DNA of 64,000 nt from Agapetus fuscipes (GCA_951799405.1 OX637339.1:8246001-8310000), one strand, 5' to 3'. Shown: positions 10,166 through 22,140, numbered from the stretch's first letter. Notes: a model not told the origin generated them from the sequence alone. Numbers and translations are program-made.

Positions 10166-10740
10166 ATTGTAAATTGTATGTTGTATTGCATTGTATGAAA
10201 TTTTTTTATAAAAAAATCCTTGAAATTTTAAATGATCTTTTGTTTATTCTATTAATTTTAGCAAATTTTACACCTGATTTAGTATATTATGTTTGTGACA
10301 ACCCTGATCAAATAATGAAGATTTGTTGTTATTACAACAATTTTTGTATACAACAATTGCTTACACTGGTTTATGGTTTTTGCATTATTATTTTTAAAGT
10401 TTATTGTTATTATTTTTTAATTGTTAGTTCTATTGCTTTATAACCATCGTATATTTACATCTTTGTATATTATTTATGTGTCATTTATTTGTGTTATATT
10501 TTAAGATATTAGTTTTATACCTATAGATACAGTACCTACTTATGTACCTACATATTTATATTTATCGCAATGTTGTAAAAGGCTATATAGCCGTTTATTC
10601 TTCTTAAATAAAATAAATAAATAAATTATTAATTCTTAAATAAATTTAGATTATAGATTGTAGATATAGATCATAACAATGTTTGGAGTCGATAGTGCAA
10701 ATAAAGAGATCTATGACATCCACAGATAGCCCGATGTGAT

Positions 10741-10985
10741 CAGTACCCTTAGTACGAGCTGCAAAACTTGAGTAATGTAAAGTGTACAGAAATTATTAGA
10801 GAGTTATTTCCCCCAAATTTGCCGTTTTTGTTTGCTTGAACTTGATTTTCTTCATCACTGTAACTCTTTTGCTAAGACCATAAAGTGTAAGAAACAAAAA
10901 CGACAGATTTTAGGAGAAATCACTCTTTAATATTTTCTGTAAACTGTACTTTTCTCAAGTTTTGCAACTCGTACTAAGGGTACTG
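10741..10985. mobile_element. MITE-B fold-back element, copy 1
   Basis: The two halves are inverted copies: CAGTACCCTTAGTACGAG at the left, CTCAAGTTTTGCAACTCGTACTAAGGGTACTG-type end at the right (ends are exact inverted repeats over the outer 16 bp or so). The arms extend about 90 bp with a spacer around TTCTTCATCACTGTAAC. No coding capacity. Confidence 0.85.
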
Positions 10986-11039
10986 TTCCATCAATGTAGG
11001 GCGCCTGCAGTGGGCTGGTCACAAAGCTGGTCACGGATG

Positions 11040-11399
11040 AAGCCAGTCCCATGAAGCACCATAACTTCCCCTGTCTTAAAGTTGTAAACTTTATGCAAGA
11101 AACCTGTAACTGTAACTCTGTTGACATTCCTTGGCCAGAGCCTCTGCAGATTTGCCTCAATTTTTTCCAATCCTTGCATACCTCTTTAACTTCATTCATA
11201 TCCATCACAAATTCATAAATTTCCTGTTTTTACATTCTCTTTGTATATTCCATTCTTTCTCAATTTCACCAATCTGATCCAACCATACTTTTCTCGGACT
11301 TCCTTGTCCTCTTTTCTCTTTCATATTTCCTCTGTATACACACTTTTTACGTCTTTCATCATCCATTCTTTCTACATGTCCAAAACATCTCTTTACAAA
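11040..11399 (-). pseudogene. LINE-M remnant: RT C-terminus and 3' end
   Basis: The minus strand encodes in succession ERMDDERRKKCVY, GQGSPRKVWLDQI and EVKEVCKDWKKLRQICRGSG with stops and frame changes between them, followed by a 3' region with GCCAGAGCCTCTGCAG. The same order is seen at 12632-12945 and, on the plus strand, at 32050-32315. This is the region downstream of the RT core in RTE/Jockey-like LINEs. Dead copy. Confidence 0.65.
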
Positions 11400-11560
11400 T
11401 CGTCCCTACAGTGCTTGTTTAGCTCATCTACCATTTATTTCAAAGATGACCATCTCATGAAATTGTCTTAAAAAATAAGATTCTTCACAATCTGAGCTAA
11501 GAAAAAAACACGATAGTGTGAGAGTGGTTTTGAATATTTTTAAACTTAATTTCCAGTATC
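11400..11560 (-). mobile_element. MITE-E fragment
   Basis: Matches the 3' part of MITE-E in reverse: 'AGTGCTTGTTTAGCTCATCT' end, then 'TCAAAGATGACC', then 'CACAATCTGAG'. Truncated. Confidence 0.55.
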
Positions 11561-11793
11561 ATTAATTGATGAGGCATTCACTTTCATATGAAATTACCTA
11601 TGATGAACATAAAACAAACAAGCACTACGTAATTTTTATCTTATACTTGTTCATAGCAGTATTCATGAATACGAGTTCGCTAAGGATCTCTAATAAAGCA
11701 TTGTCTTACAGGCTTATGTCAATACTCAATGCGCTGCAAATGATTTGTGAGATGTTAAAAGTTTAGTGCTGGAGTTATGACGACGCAGATGTT

Positions 11794-12071
11794 CTGTACC
11801 CTTAGTACGAGTTGCAAAACTTGAGAAAAGTAAAGTTTACGGAAATATTAAAGAGTGATTTCTCACAAAATCTGCCGTTTTTGTTTCTTACACTTTATGG
11901 TCTTAGCAAAAGATTTACAATGGTCAATGATGAAGAAAGTCAAGTTCAAACAAACAAAAACGGCAGATTTTGGGGAAAATCACTATTTAATAATTGCCGT
12001 AAACTTTACGAGTACATTACTCAACTTTTGCAACTTTTAACCAAAAGCAACCAGTACTCCTAAGAGTACTG
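11794..12071. mobile_element. MITE-B fold-back element, copy 2
   Basis: CTGTACCCTTAGTACGAG at the left and CTCCTAAGAGTACTG at the right; arms diverged, with extra sequence near the right end (AACCAAAAGCAACCAGTACTC). Longer than the other copies (278 bp). Confidence 0.75.
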
Positions 12072-12280
12072 GTTGTCCGGCAAGAAATGCTTTGAATATT
12101 TTCCTCTGCAAGATGTGAGGGTAAGTCAGGGATGCGATTTTACTAACTGTCATGTAATCGAGAATCAGAAATAGGTACCGACTTACTCATTTTTTGTACA
12201 CTATCTCATTGTTCATTTGTTTATCAAAATAAGGTGAATTACAATTTATAAAGTTATACGCAGGAGCAATGAAACTTAAG

Positions 12281-12533
12281 TTAATCTAATCTAATCTAAT
12301 CTAAGCTGCAAAGATATATATCATTTAAGATTTATATTAAATGCATTCCCACAAGCAGACTGTATGATTTCACACATGCCGCATGTGGACCTACAATATA
12401 AAAACCCAATCTCAAATGAACATAAGCCCTGCAACTCTTGCCGTCCTTCCCTGAAACAGGGGTGACATTGGCAAAGTGAACCATTTTTTACAGTATGGGT
12501 GGTCAGCCGCATACCAACCTATAAGTCAAGGAA
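12281..12533 (-). mobile_element. Ret-A retroposon copy with (TCTAA)n tail
   Basis: Full-length, minus orientation. The 3' end carries four to five TCTAA units (12282-12305), i.e. (TTAGA)n in the element's sense, as expected of a short tandem tail from retroposition. Confidence 0.85.
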
Positions 12534-12631
12534 CATACATGACAAATTACATTTTTTAAATCAATAAATAATAATATATACATGGACATCAAAAAAACTA
12601 AAACATAAAAACCAATTTCACTTTAATAAAC

Positions 12632-12945
12632 CCTAGCCGCCAACATTACAGATCAACCGCCATTTCTTTCTATCCTTACATACTTCTTTCATTTCCTCCA
12701 GAGTCATAACCTTCTTCATACAAGCTGTTCTTTTATTATGACTCTGGATATTCCATTCAATCGCAATTTCGGATATTTGGTCCATCCATTCCTTTCTCGG
12801 TCTTCCTCAACCACGACACGACATCCATCTATTCTACCAACATATACTTTCTTCGTCAGTCTTTCCTCATTCATTCTCTCCATATGCCCAAACCATCTTA
12901 ACAAACTTTTTTTAATCTTCACTTTCACACTTTCTCTTTCACCAC
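12632..12945 (-). pseudogene. LINE-M remnant (RT C-terminal region)
   Basis: The minus strand reads LLRWFGHMERMNEERLTKKVYVGR, then after frame changes a GRPRKEWMDQ-like block and a 3' end with 'GGCGGTTGATCTGTAATGTTGG'. Same family as 11040-11399. Frames broken. Confidence 0.65.
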
Positions 12946-13034
12946 ATTATTCTCAAACAAAATCATTCCTCACCCTGTCACTCCGTTTTTTCCCAATCAT
13001 ACTTCATAAGCAACAGAAGAAAAAAGAAAAAAAA

Positions 13035-13275
13035 ACCATGAACCTCCGACAAAGCCCGAAAGAACAATGCCTTCTTCTTCTTTTGGTGCCACTTCTATCG
13101 AAGATTGTCGGTCATCATGGCTATTTTAACCAAACAATATCAAGCATCACATATTCTTGTTTTTCAAGTTCTTCGAATATCCTTATTACGTACTCTGTTT
13201 CTTATACCAATGTCCAGAAATCCTCTTTCTATGGCTCTTTACCAGGTTCGCAACCGGACTGTATTTATTTTATTT
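13035..13275 (-). pseudogene. LINE fragment (second RTE/Jockey-like family)
   Basis: The minus strand contains RAIERGFLDIGIRNRVRNKD, matching the 'R-A-(M/I)-E-R-x-x-L-x-I-x-x-R-x-R-(V/N)-R-N' block just after the RT domain of insect LINEs, followed by a degenerate stretch. No intact frame. Confidence 0.5.
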
Positions 13276-13735
13276 AACATGCTACCGATATAACATTACC
13301 AAAAAAATAAACATTGATAATTTATTGAAACCCTAATCTCGTGTGCGAGGCACATCGGATTCATTTTTGAGAAAATCTGCAAACAGCTTTTTGGCACGCA
13401 AAATATTTTTCATCTTAATCATTATGAAAGGAAAATATTTTGACAGGATGTGTTCTCACACACAGAGGCCAGTGTTAAATATGGGGACATATCATGGCAT
13501 AAATTCAATTTTGAAATTTGATAATTTATTGAAATTTTGAATATAAAAAAAATGTATCTATTTCATATTTGATGTATTTAATTGAAACCTAATATTTTAG
13601 TTGAAATATAGGATTTATGTCACGAGAAATATACTTTAAAAAAGTGTTGAACGGTTGATTGAAGAAAGACAGTAAGAATGATAGTGGCCTAACTGAGAAA
13701 ACGAGGAAAAACGCATTTGAGATGGTAAGGGCCTG
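13276..13735. other. AT-rich, nothing assigned
   Basis: No gene or recognised repeat. The four bases before the solo LTR (13732-13735, CCTG) are its target duplication. Confidence 0.35.
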
Positions 13736-14360
13736 TGTTATGTTTAGATTGAAAGGTATCTTCAGGATACTTACATCCGGCTAGCTCTCATCAGCATCAC
13801 TCTCAGGGCGTGGGGGTCTTTCTTTCTGTTGCTCACTTGTACTTTGGGAAGGGTTTTATAATTAAAAGATAAAGTAACATGAACAAATAAGGGTTTATTA
13901 CTGTACTAATATGGGGGGAAAAAGGGGAAATAAGGGATTGGCCAGATCTACAGGTTGTCACCAGAACACTCCCTATTCCGTTGGCTGGAGTTCTAAACGG
14001 AAGGCCTGGGGCAGCGCCCCAGGCTAGCGGCGGTTCACGAGGCGGACGCCTCCACACGTGGGAGCCCCTGAGTGTGCGCTCCTATGCCTCTGGTCAACAA
14101 GGCGGGTGCCTTGCTGGCAGGAAATCCAAGTAGATGGGGAGGAGGGAGCTCCATTGCAGTGCTCCCTCTTGCACCGCTTGGTGCTTGGTCGCTGACGTGT
14201 TAAACGGTTGACATCTTGCCGGGAACTGATGACCGACGGCCCGATCACATCACGCGGCGCAGTTCGGCCGCTTCCGTGACCATTCGGCTCCGTTCGGCCC
14301 ACAAACACACACTGCACACTTCGGGATTGTTTTTTTTATATGTTATAAAATAACATAACA
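13736..14360 (-). mobile_element. Solo LTR of an LTR retrotransposon
   Basis: A 625-bp element with short inverted ends TGTTATG ... CATAACA, starting TG and ending CA, flanked by a 4-bp direct repeat CCTG (13732-13735 and 14361-14364). The minus-strand reading is preferred: TATA-like 'CATATAAAAAAA' near the start (about 14345), a GC-rich middle (13980-14320), and an AATAAA signal further on (about 13895). No internal gag-pol sequence and no second LTR in the window, so it is a solo LTR left by recombination. The superfamily is uncertain; TGTTATG ends are known in BEL/Pao elements but are not diagnostic. The open frames inside it are not genes. Confidence 0.75.
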
Positions 14361-14492
14361 CCTGTTACACCAAACTCTTATCAGACAAAAATTAAGTATG
14401 ATTTCTTCCATCAAATTAAAAATTCGGTTGCATATATGTAAACCAGCTGATGTACATCATCTTTCCCGTTCAAATTCCATCATATTATTACC

Positions 14493-14745
14493 CTAAATCT
14501 AAATCTAAAGCTAAGTTGCAAAGATATGTATCATTTGAGATTCATATAAAATGTATTGCCTTGTGTGAATGCAGAGATGCATAATTTCGCGCTCACACAT
14601 GCCGCATGTGGACCTACAATATAAAAACCCAATTCAAGTGAACATAAGCCCTGCAACTCTTGCCGACCTTCCCTGAAACAGGGGTGATATTGGCAAAGTG
14701 AACCTTTTTTCACAGCATGGGTGGTCAGCCTCATACCCACTTTCG
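14493..14745 (-). mobile_element. Ret-A retroposon copy
   Basis: Near full-length minus-strand copy with a TCTAAA-type tail at 14493-14515. Confidence 0.8.
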
Positions 14746-16235
14746 AGAAATATTTAACTGAGGTCCATATCAGAATTAAACAATCAATTTTGATGTGTCA
14801 ATCAAATACTGATTGGAGGTTTGTGCAACAGGCCCTAAGAAATATTTATCAGTTGGTAATACCTGGAGATTAAGGTAATGATGAAATAGACTATAAAGGT
14901 AATGACGTCATAGTCACAGGTACACCAAAGCAGGTAGCCTTAATCTTATTTCATATTAAAATGAATAAAATAAAAATTAAAAAACAGTTGGATATGTCGT
15001 AAATCAATTTAGTAAACTCCTTTCAAAATGCCTGTCATTGTTTGTTTTAATTTAGAATTCAATAAAAAAAATAAGTGATACCGTATGTGGTCTCGATTTT
15101 TAGTAACCTTGTATAAAAATACACCTGTATTTAAACAATGAATTTGATGAAAAAAGCTATAAAATTTATTTAGTACAAATAAACCTAGAAGGCCTTTTAG
15201 AGACGGTTGAAATATATACGTAATATTATCTTGCGGGTTAGAGGCGTGCCCGTGACTCCAAGAAAAGTGTACATGAAGTAACGCTCTATTTGTGTGAATC
15301 ACAAGTCAAGAACCCCCTATGAGCATGGGCGTCTCAACTCAACGTCATTATCTCATATGTTGTAAAGCTGGATGAATCATGTTTGTGATCGGCCTTTCAA
15401 AAAAGTATGTGGTTGTTTTTTTCATCCCAAAGCGGAGAAGTCTCAAAACATAGAAAATTGTTTTTGTGATTAATTTTGATTGCAATTGAACAGTGCCACA
15501 AGTTATCAACCCATGTTTTCTTTCAAAACTAAGAATACACCGTGTTTATATTATATGTAGATACTTTTGATTCTGTTTTCATTAATTAAGGACCCTAATC
15601 CAATATGTCTCTCTCGGTCTTCTGAATTAAAAAAATATGCTTATATTTTTCACAGCTCAAAATTTGAATATGGATTTTGGCCGTATGACGTCACAATTTT
15701 GCTGTAAGTAAATGTTATTTGCGTTGAGTCCATTCTTGACCAAACTTGAATAAAACGAATGTCCATAGAGATTGGCCAAAAAATGAATTTCGTGCAGGTT
15801 GAAAATACGATGTCTTCTTGATGATGGCGTGTTCCAGTTGCAGCGTTGCAGTCAGGTTGATATTTCTCATTGGACCGGCACCCGCTGAGGTTAGCCCAGC
15901 CTTCGCAGACGCCCCACAGTCTCTCATTAAACATATTAACTTCAGCAGGCGGCTCCTACGGTACAGAATCATGCTTTATGGTATTCCAAAACCGTTCACT
16001 CTGGACATCCCAACTTCTGGAATGGGTTTAGTTTTTTTTGTTGCTGTTATTAAAATCAAAACCGTACATCATTTTGGTCTTTGCATGATGTTTCACAAAA
16101 CGAATGAAAAACATCTGTTCTTTCAATACCACTTCAATCTGCGGTCAACTATTTTGTTTTTGTCATCATCATTATTGGCGCTATAAGATAGTGTTGGTTT
16201 TGGTTTTGCTTCCATCTTTCCATTTCCATCCCCTC
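14746..16235. other. Largely unassigned stretch
   Basis: Apart from the SINE-T2 piece (15285-15400), no gene is visible. TGACGTCA palindromes lie at 14903-14910 and 15686-15693. Moderately GC-rich sequence at 15815-15930 has no recognised identity. Confidence 0.35.
15285..15400 (-). mobile_element. SINE-T2 3' fragment (tail Y type)
   Basis: The minus strand matches 'AAAGGCCGATC..', 'CCAGCTTTACAAC', and the 'TTGTGATTCACACAAA' tail of SINE-T2-Y, with substitutions. Head missing. Confidence 0.55.
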
Positions 16236-16430
16236 TCGTCACCAATTTGTCACACCCAGAGCTCGCAAGTCCTTTTCCACCCCATCAATCCATCTCAACT
16301 GTGGCCTCCCGACACTTTTTTTACCATGGATTTTGTGGAGTAGGTAGATCCTTTTTATTGTTGACGTGTCGTTCATATCAGCTGTCTTATAGCAATGCAT
16401 TTCTTTTCTCTCATGAGTTGCTTGTATCAT
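16236..16430 (-). pseudogene. LINE 3' coding end
   Basis: The minus strand ends with KIHGKKSVGRPQLRWIDGVEKDLRALGVTNW, of which GRPQLRWIDGVEKDLRALGV is the conserved last block of many insect LINE (RTE/Jockey-like) ORF2 proteins. Only the end is kept. Confidence 0.6.
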
Positions 16431-17059
16431 TATTTTATATATGCGTACAGGTTAAATAGCATAGGGGACAGTACGTACCATTTGTCTTACTCTCTTCAAT
16501 GATGCAGCTAATGCAAGTTTGCGGGTATTTGATGTTCATATCGTCTATTTCAAAAGGTTTTTCAAAAATTCACCGTGTTTGTTTTATAAATCAGCAAATG
16601 CACTGCGGTAATCAATGTACTACAACGAATAGTAGATCCCATAAGATAATAAAACCACAACAAGTAGCTGCAAAGAATCAACCAATGACGATCCAGCATG
16701 TCCTAGCAAATAACAAGGAGGCTGTAACTGAAGTAGCTGGATGATATTAAAGAATTCGCAACCCAGTGATTGTTGACCATAAAAACAAAGAGCCTAAGTC
16801 CAAAAGTCAACTAATCAGGGCTATTAAAGGCTGAAGAGGAAGATGAAGAAAATATTTTCTCTCAGTTAAGGTTCCGTTTTCTTCTTGTAGCAAGAAGTTA
16901 ATCTCCGAGACTTCATCAATCACGCATAATTGAACTTTTAATGTACGAAATGGTAGCGGTGATTTTTTCACTTCTTTTTCTCGAAAAACAGAAGTCAATT
17001 AGCTGCCGAGCGCTCCTTCGCAAATTGGAAAGCCTCACCCCAAGTACAAAACATTTCGC

Positions 17060-17170
17060 TTTAAATCATTAACCATAGCGTTTACCAAAAAATGTATTCA
17101 AACTGAAGCTCCGCATCCTAGTGAGCGTTTTGGCTTCCACATTTCTTTGGTAAACGCTGTGGTTGAGTTT
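17060..17170. mobile_element. MITE-G palindrome
   Basis: CCATAGCGTTTACCAAAAAATG at the left and CATTTCTTTGGTAAACGCTGTGG at the right (pieces) are inverted copies around a core with 'AGTGAGCGTTTTGG'. Related copies at 24040-24350 and 31730-31800. Confidence 0.65.
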
Positions 17171-18769
17171 GAACGTGCTGGTGCTGCTGTAATGTTTTTT
17201 TTTTGCGGGATTTTGCACTTTCGCAGCGGGGAACTCCAGTAGATGACTTGGCACGGCTCTTGTTAATTTAATTTTTGTATTGTGCTCCCCGAATGTAAAT
17301 ATTTCATCTCTCGCAGATGTGACAGCTCCAGAAATCTGGTTTTCATTCCAGAATACTCTGCTTCTTTTTCTTCTTATCTGTCTTCTTTGACTTTAGGTCT
17401 GTAGACTGTATGGCATTGTTTCTAAGTTCAAATAACCTCGTTCATAAAACCATTACAATCTATGTTACCCCTTTTCAACATCAACTAGGTCTGAGAAATG
17501 GCAATGTGGTAGAACGCTTTCAAAACCAGTGGGCCAGATACTCCCACCAAAGGTTTTGTCTTACCTTATCTTTATACCACAGCAAATGTGTATTGACTTT
17601 GTCTGTCATTGAACATTTCTTTCATCACCTCATCATTCATCACGCTCTTCATACATGATCTTCTCTCTTTCTGACCCTGCAGGTTCTAGTAGATTCATTT
17701 GCAATCTCGTTTATTTTATCAATGCATTCTTTGCTCGGTTCTCTTTGATATTCCTCTGAACACACTTTTTGTCAGGCGTTTTTCGCCCAGTGCCTCTAGA
17801 TACCCTGAACCATAGAATTGCATTTTTGTATTCATATTCTGGTTTATACCGCACTCATTTCGGATCGAATCAGTCAAGAGTCTATGTCTGAAATTATTTC
17901 CAATTTTGCTGCTTTCATCGATTTTCCTGTCTCATAAATGGAACCACATCATCAACCCATTTTGTTTTTAGTCTCCCCGTTCTTCGTCTGTCTTTGTTGT
18001 TATTTTCATTTCAACACGAAAAATCTGAATATTATTGTGCTATTGCTAGAAATTCCTACCAATATATTGTTCTTAAAAAAAACCTACACTAACAGATGTT
18101 CAGAATCTAAAAAAAGGAATAAAGGAATATTTCTCGCATTGAGAAAAGAATCACCGCGGGTTGCTATGGCAACTAACGACCGTGAAAATCAAATCAAAGG
18201 TTTAAATGCTTAAATACAATCATTTAGGCTTCATTGTTGGGTATGGGCCTCCTTTGAGCATGCCTAAACGGTGCTGAGAACAACAGAACCACAGTTTGAA
18301 GAGTCGTCATGATATGGGAGGGTGAAAGGTGGTCTATTATGTGATTTGATACAGAGGTTCTTGAATAAGATGGTTCGATTAAAGGGAATAGACACATAGA
18401 TCTATCCTAGCTTTGAATTTGGAACAAAAGGTTTAGGAAAAGTTGAAGAAAGGGTTCAAAAACGATGGTATTGTAGCATACAGGTATTTTTGGTTCTATC
18501 TTCTTCTTTTTTTTGTGATTTGCCAGGTCTTTCATGAGCGAGGTCTCTCGACAATTTTACATCAAAATTATCTTAATATTATTTTTGGGCTGGAATGTTG
18601 AGGCTGACAAAGATGCACCACTGAGACTGAGATGCTGCAGCTCACAACAGGGATTTGATGCATTTGTTAAACCGTTAGCATAGGTTTTTCAGCCACAACG
18701 CATTCTTCATCTCCGCGCTGTCATCTGTTTTCCTGTTCATCTAAGTTTTTCTAACAAAGTGAGCGTAAA
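17171..18769. other. Unassigned stretch
   Basis: No intact gene. The minus strand at about 17640-17900 has short LINE-like residue patterns that are too weak to call. GC content is ordinary. Confidence 0.3.
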
Positions 18770-18905
18770 ATAAGAAAATGCATGAAAAAGGTGATGGATA
18801 TTAAGGAATTGAAAGAGGTATGTCAGGATAGGAAAAAATGGATACAACTCTGCAGAGGCTCTGGCCACCCCTAGCGGAATGGCGACAGAGTTACAGTTAC
18901 AGTAA
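18770..18905 (+). pseudogene. LINE-M 3' end
   Basis: The plus strand reads DIKELKEVCQDRKKWIQLCR, then GSGHP and the 3' region 'CCACCCCTAGCGGAATGGCGAC', ending in GTTACAGTTACAGTAAC. Same end as at 29775-29915, 32050-32315 and (reverse) 48316-48435. Confidence 0.65.
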
Positions 18906-19714
18906 CAGCCCCTTGCACTTGATTATTTCCAGTGCATCCGTCCCTTTTTCTTTTTGAGAACTACAAATTGCAAGGAAAAGAACAAAAATATAATATATTT
19001 TTTTAAATAACAATTTAATGCCACTGTCATCGACATATCTCACATACCTATTTCCTTGCAATACAAAAACATTTAAAGACAAGGAAAGAATTTAATATTA
19101 ATGATTTGTCTTAAATCGACTTATTAGATTACCAGTAGGGGGTTTTCCCTCCAAAAAAACCGAGGCCCAAAGTCTGCCTCTTGAAACCCCAGGGGCCCGA
19201 AAAGAAGCTTCATTCTCCTAGAGCTTCTTTACTTAACAAAATACCTGATGGATCGTTCATCCTTGAACACTTGAGACTCCATATTTCAAAGCGTGTGCTT
19301 TTATTTCGTTTTTTCGGTTCTTGCATTGTTTCCACGATGATTAATTGAATGATACTTGTTGTTTCGATCTTAATTGTGTATTTTATTAAATGGCAGTTTT
19401 CAAAACCATAGGAAGTTTTTATGTAATGTTTATTTTTAGTTTTACTAGCTTTCAACGCCAACAAAAAAATGAAATGATATCTAAAGTTTACATCTTACTT
19501 TTCTTCTTATAGTGCAATGTCAGGTCACATCGACGTCCAAGATCACTTGCGAGAATATCTCCCGATCTCACACAGGCAAACAAAACACACAATTGCATAT
19601 TCTATATTTTATTATATTTATTTCATTTCAATCCATTCACCGAGGCTCCCAAATGAGTAATTGATGAAGAGGAATGGAATTTGATATGGTCGTGGGGTCA
19701 GTTGTTATATCGCA

Positions 19715-19990
19715 TGATGTCCAGGGGTTACCGGGAGTCGCCTGGCGTCCGAGAGATCAGGGTTCGACTCCGTAATGGAGCTATAATTGAAAATTTAATA
19801 CTCGGGAAGACCATTTCCACTGAGGGACTGTGAGAAAAGAATTTGATTCGTGATGTTGGTGAATAGAAACTGTGAGAGAATCGATTATCACTGATGATGG
19901 AAGATTGCTTTAGTCTTGTGGTTATCACCTTGGACTTACAATCAGACGGTGTGTGGTTCAACCTTCTGTATGAAGATCTGAGGAAAGAAA
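19715..19990 (+). mobile_element. tRNA-like SINE remnants
   Basis: Two stretches carry a B-box-like GGTTCGACTCC (near 19763) and a weaker GGTTCAACC (near 19956) with tRNA-like spacing upstream ('TGGTTATCACCTTGGACTTACAATC'-type anticodon arm, pieces). No complete cloverleaf, so not tRNA genes. Confidence 0.45.
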
Positions 19991-20040
19991 AGAGTGCGTA
20001 GAAGAGTTATAAATCAATAATTAATTAAATTTGAGAATCC

Positions 20041-20510
20041 GGTCCGGTCGATAGCTCAGTTGGTAGAGTGCTTGCATTCCATGCCGTGAGCCCGGGCTCG
20101 AATCCCACCAAGAATGTCAGCAATGAAGTCTTCACAAGAATAAGGACCAGCTGGGATACCCCCACTTCAACTGAAAAGGTTGGCGTAAGGCCGGCACCCT
20201 TACCTGTAAAAATAAATAGGTTCCACTCGCCACATGCGAAACCCTTCGGGGATAACGTGACAATAAGTTACACTTTATATGTCTCTCTTAGTTGCGTTGA
20301 GTTGCATGTCACCAGTGTTTCTGGACAAGAACGGTAAAAGTTACAGGGCTGATGTTCATTTGAGATTTGGGTCTTATTTTGTTAGTATACATATCTACAG
20401 CATGTATATTTTGTATAAGCATGAGCTTATACGTGTCTCTCAGTGGACATGCATTTATTATGATTCTTAAATGTTAATATATCACCTTAGCAACTGAGAT
20501 TATAGATTCC
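20041..20510 (+). mobile_element. SINE-T1 fused to a Ret-A 3' half
   Basis: 20041-20285 is SINE-T1: A box 'TAGCTCAGTTGGTAGAG', B box 'GGGCTCGAATCCC', body and 3' 'TTAGTTGCG', with an internal deletion after 'AATGTCAGCAATGA'. At about 20300 it continues without a break into Ret-A from the 'ATGTCACC' point to its 3' end (20510). Same orientation. Confidence 0.7.
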
Positions 20511-20784
20511 ACATACATATTAAATTCCAATTAATTTAGTTCTTCGACAGATCTGAGTAATACAATACTTATTAGAGGCCAGCATTACAACTATCAGAAA
20601 TAAGAGTTCATAAATTTCCTTCTTCGTAGGGTATCCAATCGTATGGGCCAGTGGCTCCCAGCCTGAGGTCCGTGGAGGCCTCGGAAAAGGTCCACGGGAA
20701 GGTCCTGCAGCATACGTAAAAATGTAATTTTGAAAACAATGTCGTATGAACGATGTGGAGTATTTTTTTTGCCAAGCTACATAT

Positions 20785-21013
20785 ATAGCTTAACTTCTTG
20801 CCGCGCTATCACCGAAGAGTTTCACCAGATGTGGCGAATGGAACATATTTATTTTAACAGGAAGGGGAACGGTCTTACGCAAACCAGTTTTGCTTGTTTG
20901 AGAGTTTGAGATAGATTCCGAAACGGTTAATCATTTTTGACACCCTCCGTGGCATTCGAACAAAAGCTCTCAGTATAGAATGCAAGCACTCTACCAACTG
21001 AGCTATCGGCCGT
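20785..21013 (-). mobile_element. SINE-T1 copy
   Basis: Minus-strand copy with A box (21000-21013 region, 'CTCAGTTGGTAGAG' on the minus strand), shortened middle and a 3' end 'AAGCTATATATGTAGC'. Confidence 0.7.
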
Positions 21014-21041
21014 ACAATGAATCCATCTAAATCAAAATTTA

Positions 21042-21235
21042 ATGTAAGTTGCAATGATATATATATAAATACATGTAAAATGTATGCATACAAGCAGACA
21101 CGTCTAAATTCAGGCTTGCAAATGCCGCATGTGTATTTAAAAAATACAAAAACCCAAATCTCAAATGTAAGCCCTACAATTCTCTCCGAAACAGGGGTGA
21201 CATTGGTAAAGTGAACCATTTTTTACTGAATTGGT
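21042..21235 (-). mobile_element. Ret-A retroposon copy
   Basis: Minus-strand copy, slightly shortened in the middle (the segment for GACCTTCCCTG is missing). Confidence 0.75.
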
Positions 21236-21792
21236 ATTTTTACAGAATGGGGGAGTAGGAAAAAAGCTTAAGAACAAGTGGTGGAGGCGAATAGAATTAA
21301 TGTGGTGGAATTGTATGTGGTAGGGAATAAACAACTTTTGCCGCCCCCCCATCGCTATCGAGTGGTAGCTCACATATCATCCTGGTACCTTATGGACGTA
21401 GGCCTCTCACCATTTATCAAATTACTAGCAATTAAAGCGACTTTAAGTGGGTATCGTATGTTTTATAAAACTATCTAAGATTAATAATAACTTACTACAC
21501 TTTAATAGCTGGTTCATGTGTAAATCTGCACATTTATGGGCTTTATCATTAAATATGATTACTTTAGATGCTAGAGCTCTGAATAGAGGTTTGGTGTTCT
21601 TGTTTAATGATTAGATTATGAATCTGGATGAAAGGAAAGAAGTTTGCAATAACTGCAAAAATGGCGATTGATCTGCAATGTTGGCGGCTGAGGATTTAAA
21701 TGTTCCTTTTCATTCTTATTTTGTAATACATACATTTTTTAAATGTATTTTATATTGGTAAATAGACAATTGTAATTTATATTATTATCCCT

Positions 21793-21892
21793 TACCTACC
21801 TGTAAAAATAAATATGTCCCAAATCGCCGCAAGCGACTCCTTCGGGGATTTCACTGGCATGAAGTTACACTATATGTGTAGCTTAGTTGCGT
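21793..21892 (+). mobile_element. SINE-T1 3' fragment
   Basis: Starts at 'TTACCTACCTGTAAAAATAA' and ends 'TGTGTAGCTTAGTTGCG'. Head and body missing. Confidence 0.7.
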
Positions 21893-22140
21893 ATTTGTCA
21901 TATAGGCTTGCCTTATAGGTTAGTATGAGGTTAACCATACAAAGGAAACTGTAAAAATTGGTTCATTTTGCCAATGTCACCCATGTTTCAGGCAATGTCG
22001 GCATGAATTGTAGGGCTTACGTTCATCGGAGATTTATGTTTTTTTTTTTTGGAAGTATAAGCGCCAACTGATATGTGACTACATACTTGTGGGCAGACAT
22101 TTTATATGAATTTTAAATGTTAAGAAAATTTTGCAGCTTA
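21893..22140 (+). mobile_element. Ret-A retroposon copy
   Basis: Plus-strand copy directly after the T1 fragment, near complete, ending 'AAAATTTTGCAGCTTA'. Confidence 0.75.

Larger units (their letters stand above)
6533..10640 (+). mobile_element. Nearly intact non-LTR retrotransposon (Jockey/CR1-like group)
   Basis: Contains ORF1 (6533-7279), an overlapping ORF2 (7228 or earlier to 10050) and a 3' region ending in TTAAATAAAATAAATAAATA-type A-rich repeats at about 10605-10640, which serves as the 3' tail. The 5' end could not be placed; it lies upstream of 6533 and probably after the Ret-A copy ending near 6045. No target duplication was identified. Both ORFs are free of stops over their whole length, so the copy is young. 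Its 3' UTR carries an antisense piece of another LINE (10052-10165). Clade is judged from RT motifs only. Confidence 0.85.

Noticed and set aside
12281..12306. (TCTAA)n runs as telomeric repeat
   Set aside because: Insect telomere repeat is TTAGG; these are TTAGA units and always sit at the end of Ret-A.
13833..14317. Two GC-rich minus-strand open frames
   Set aside because: They lie within the solo LTR, are low in complexity with no domain, and are explained by its GC-rich interior.
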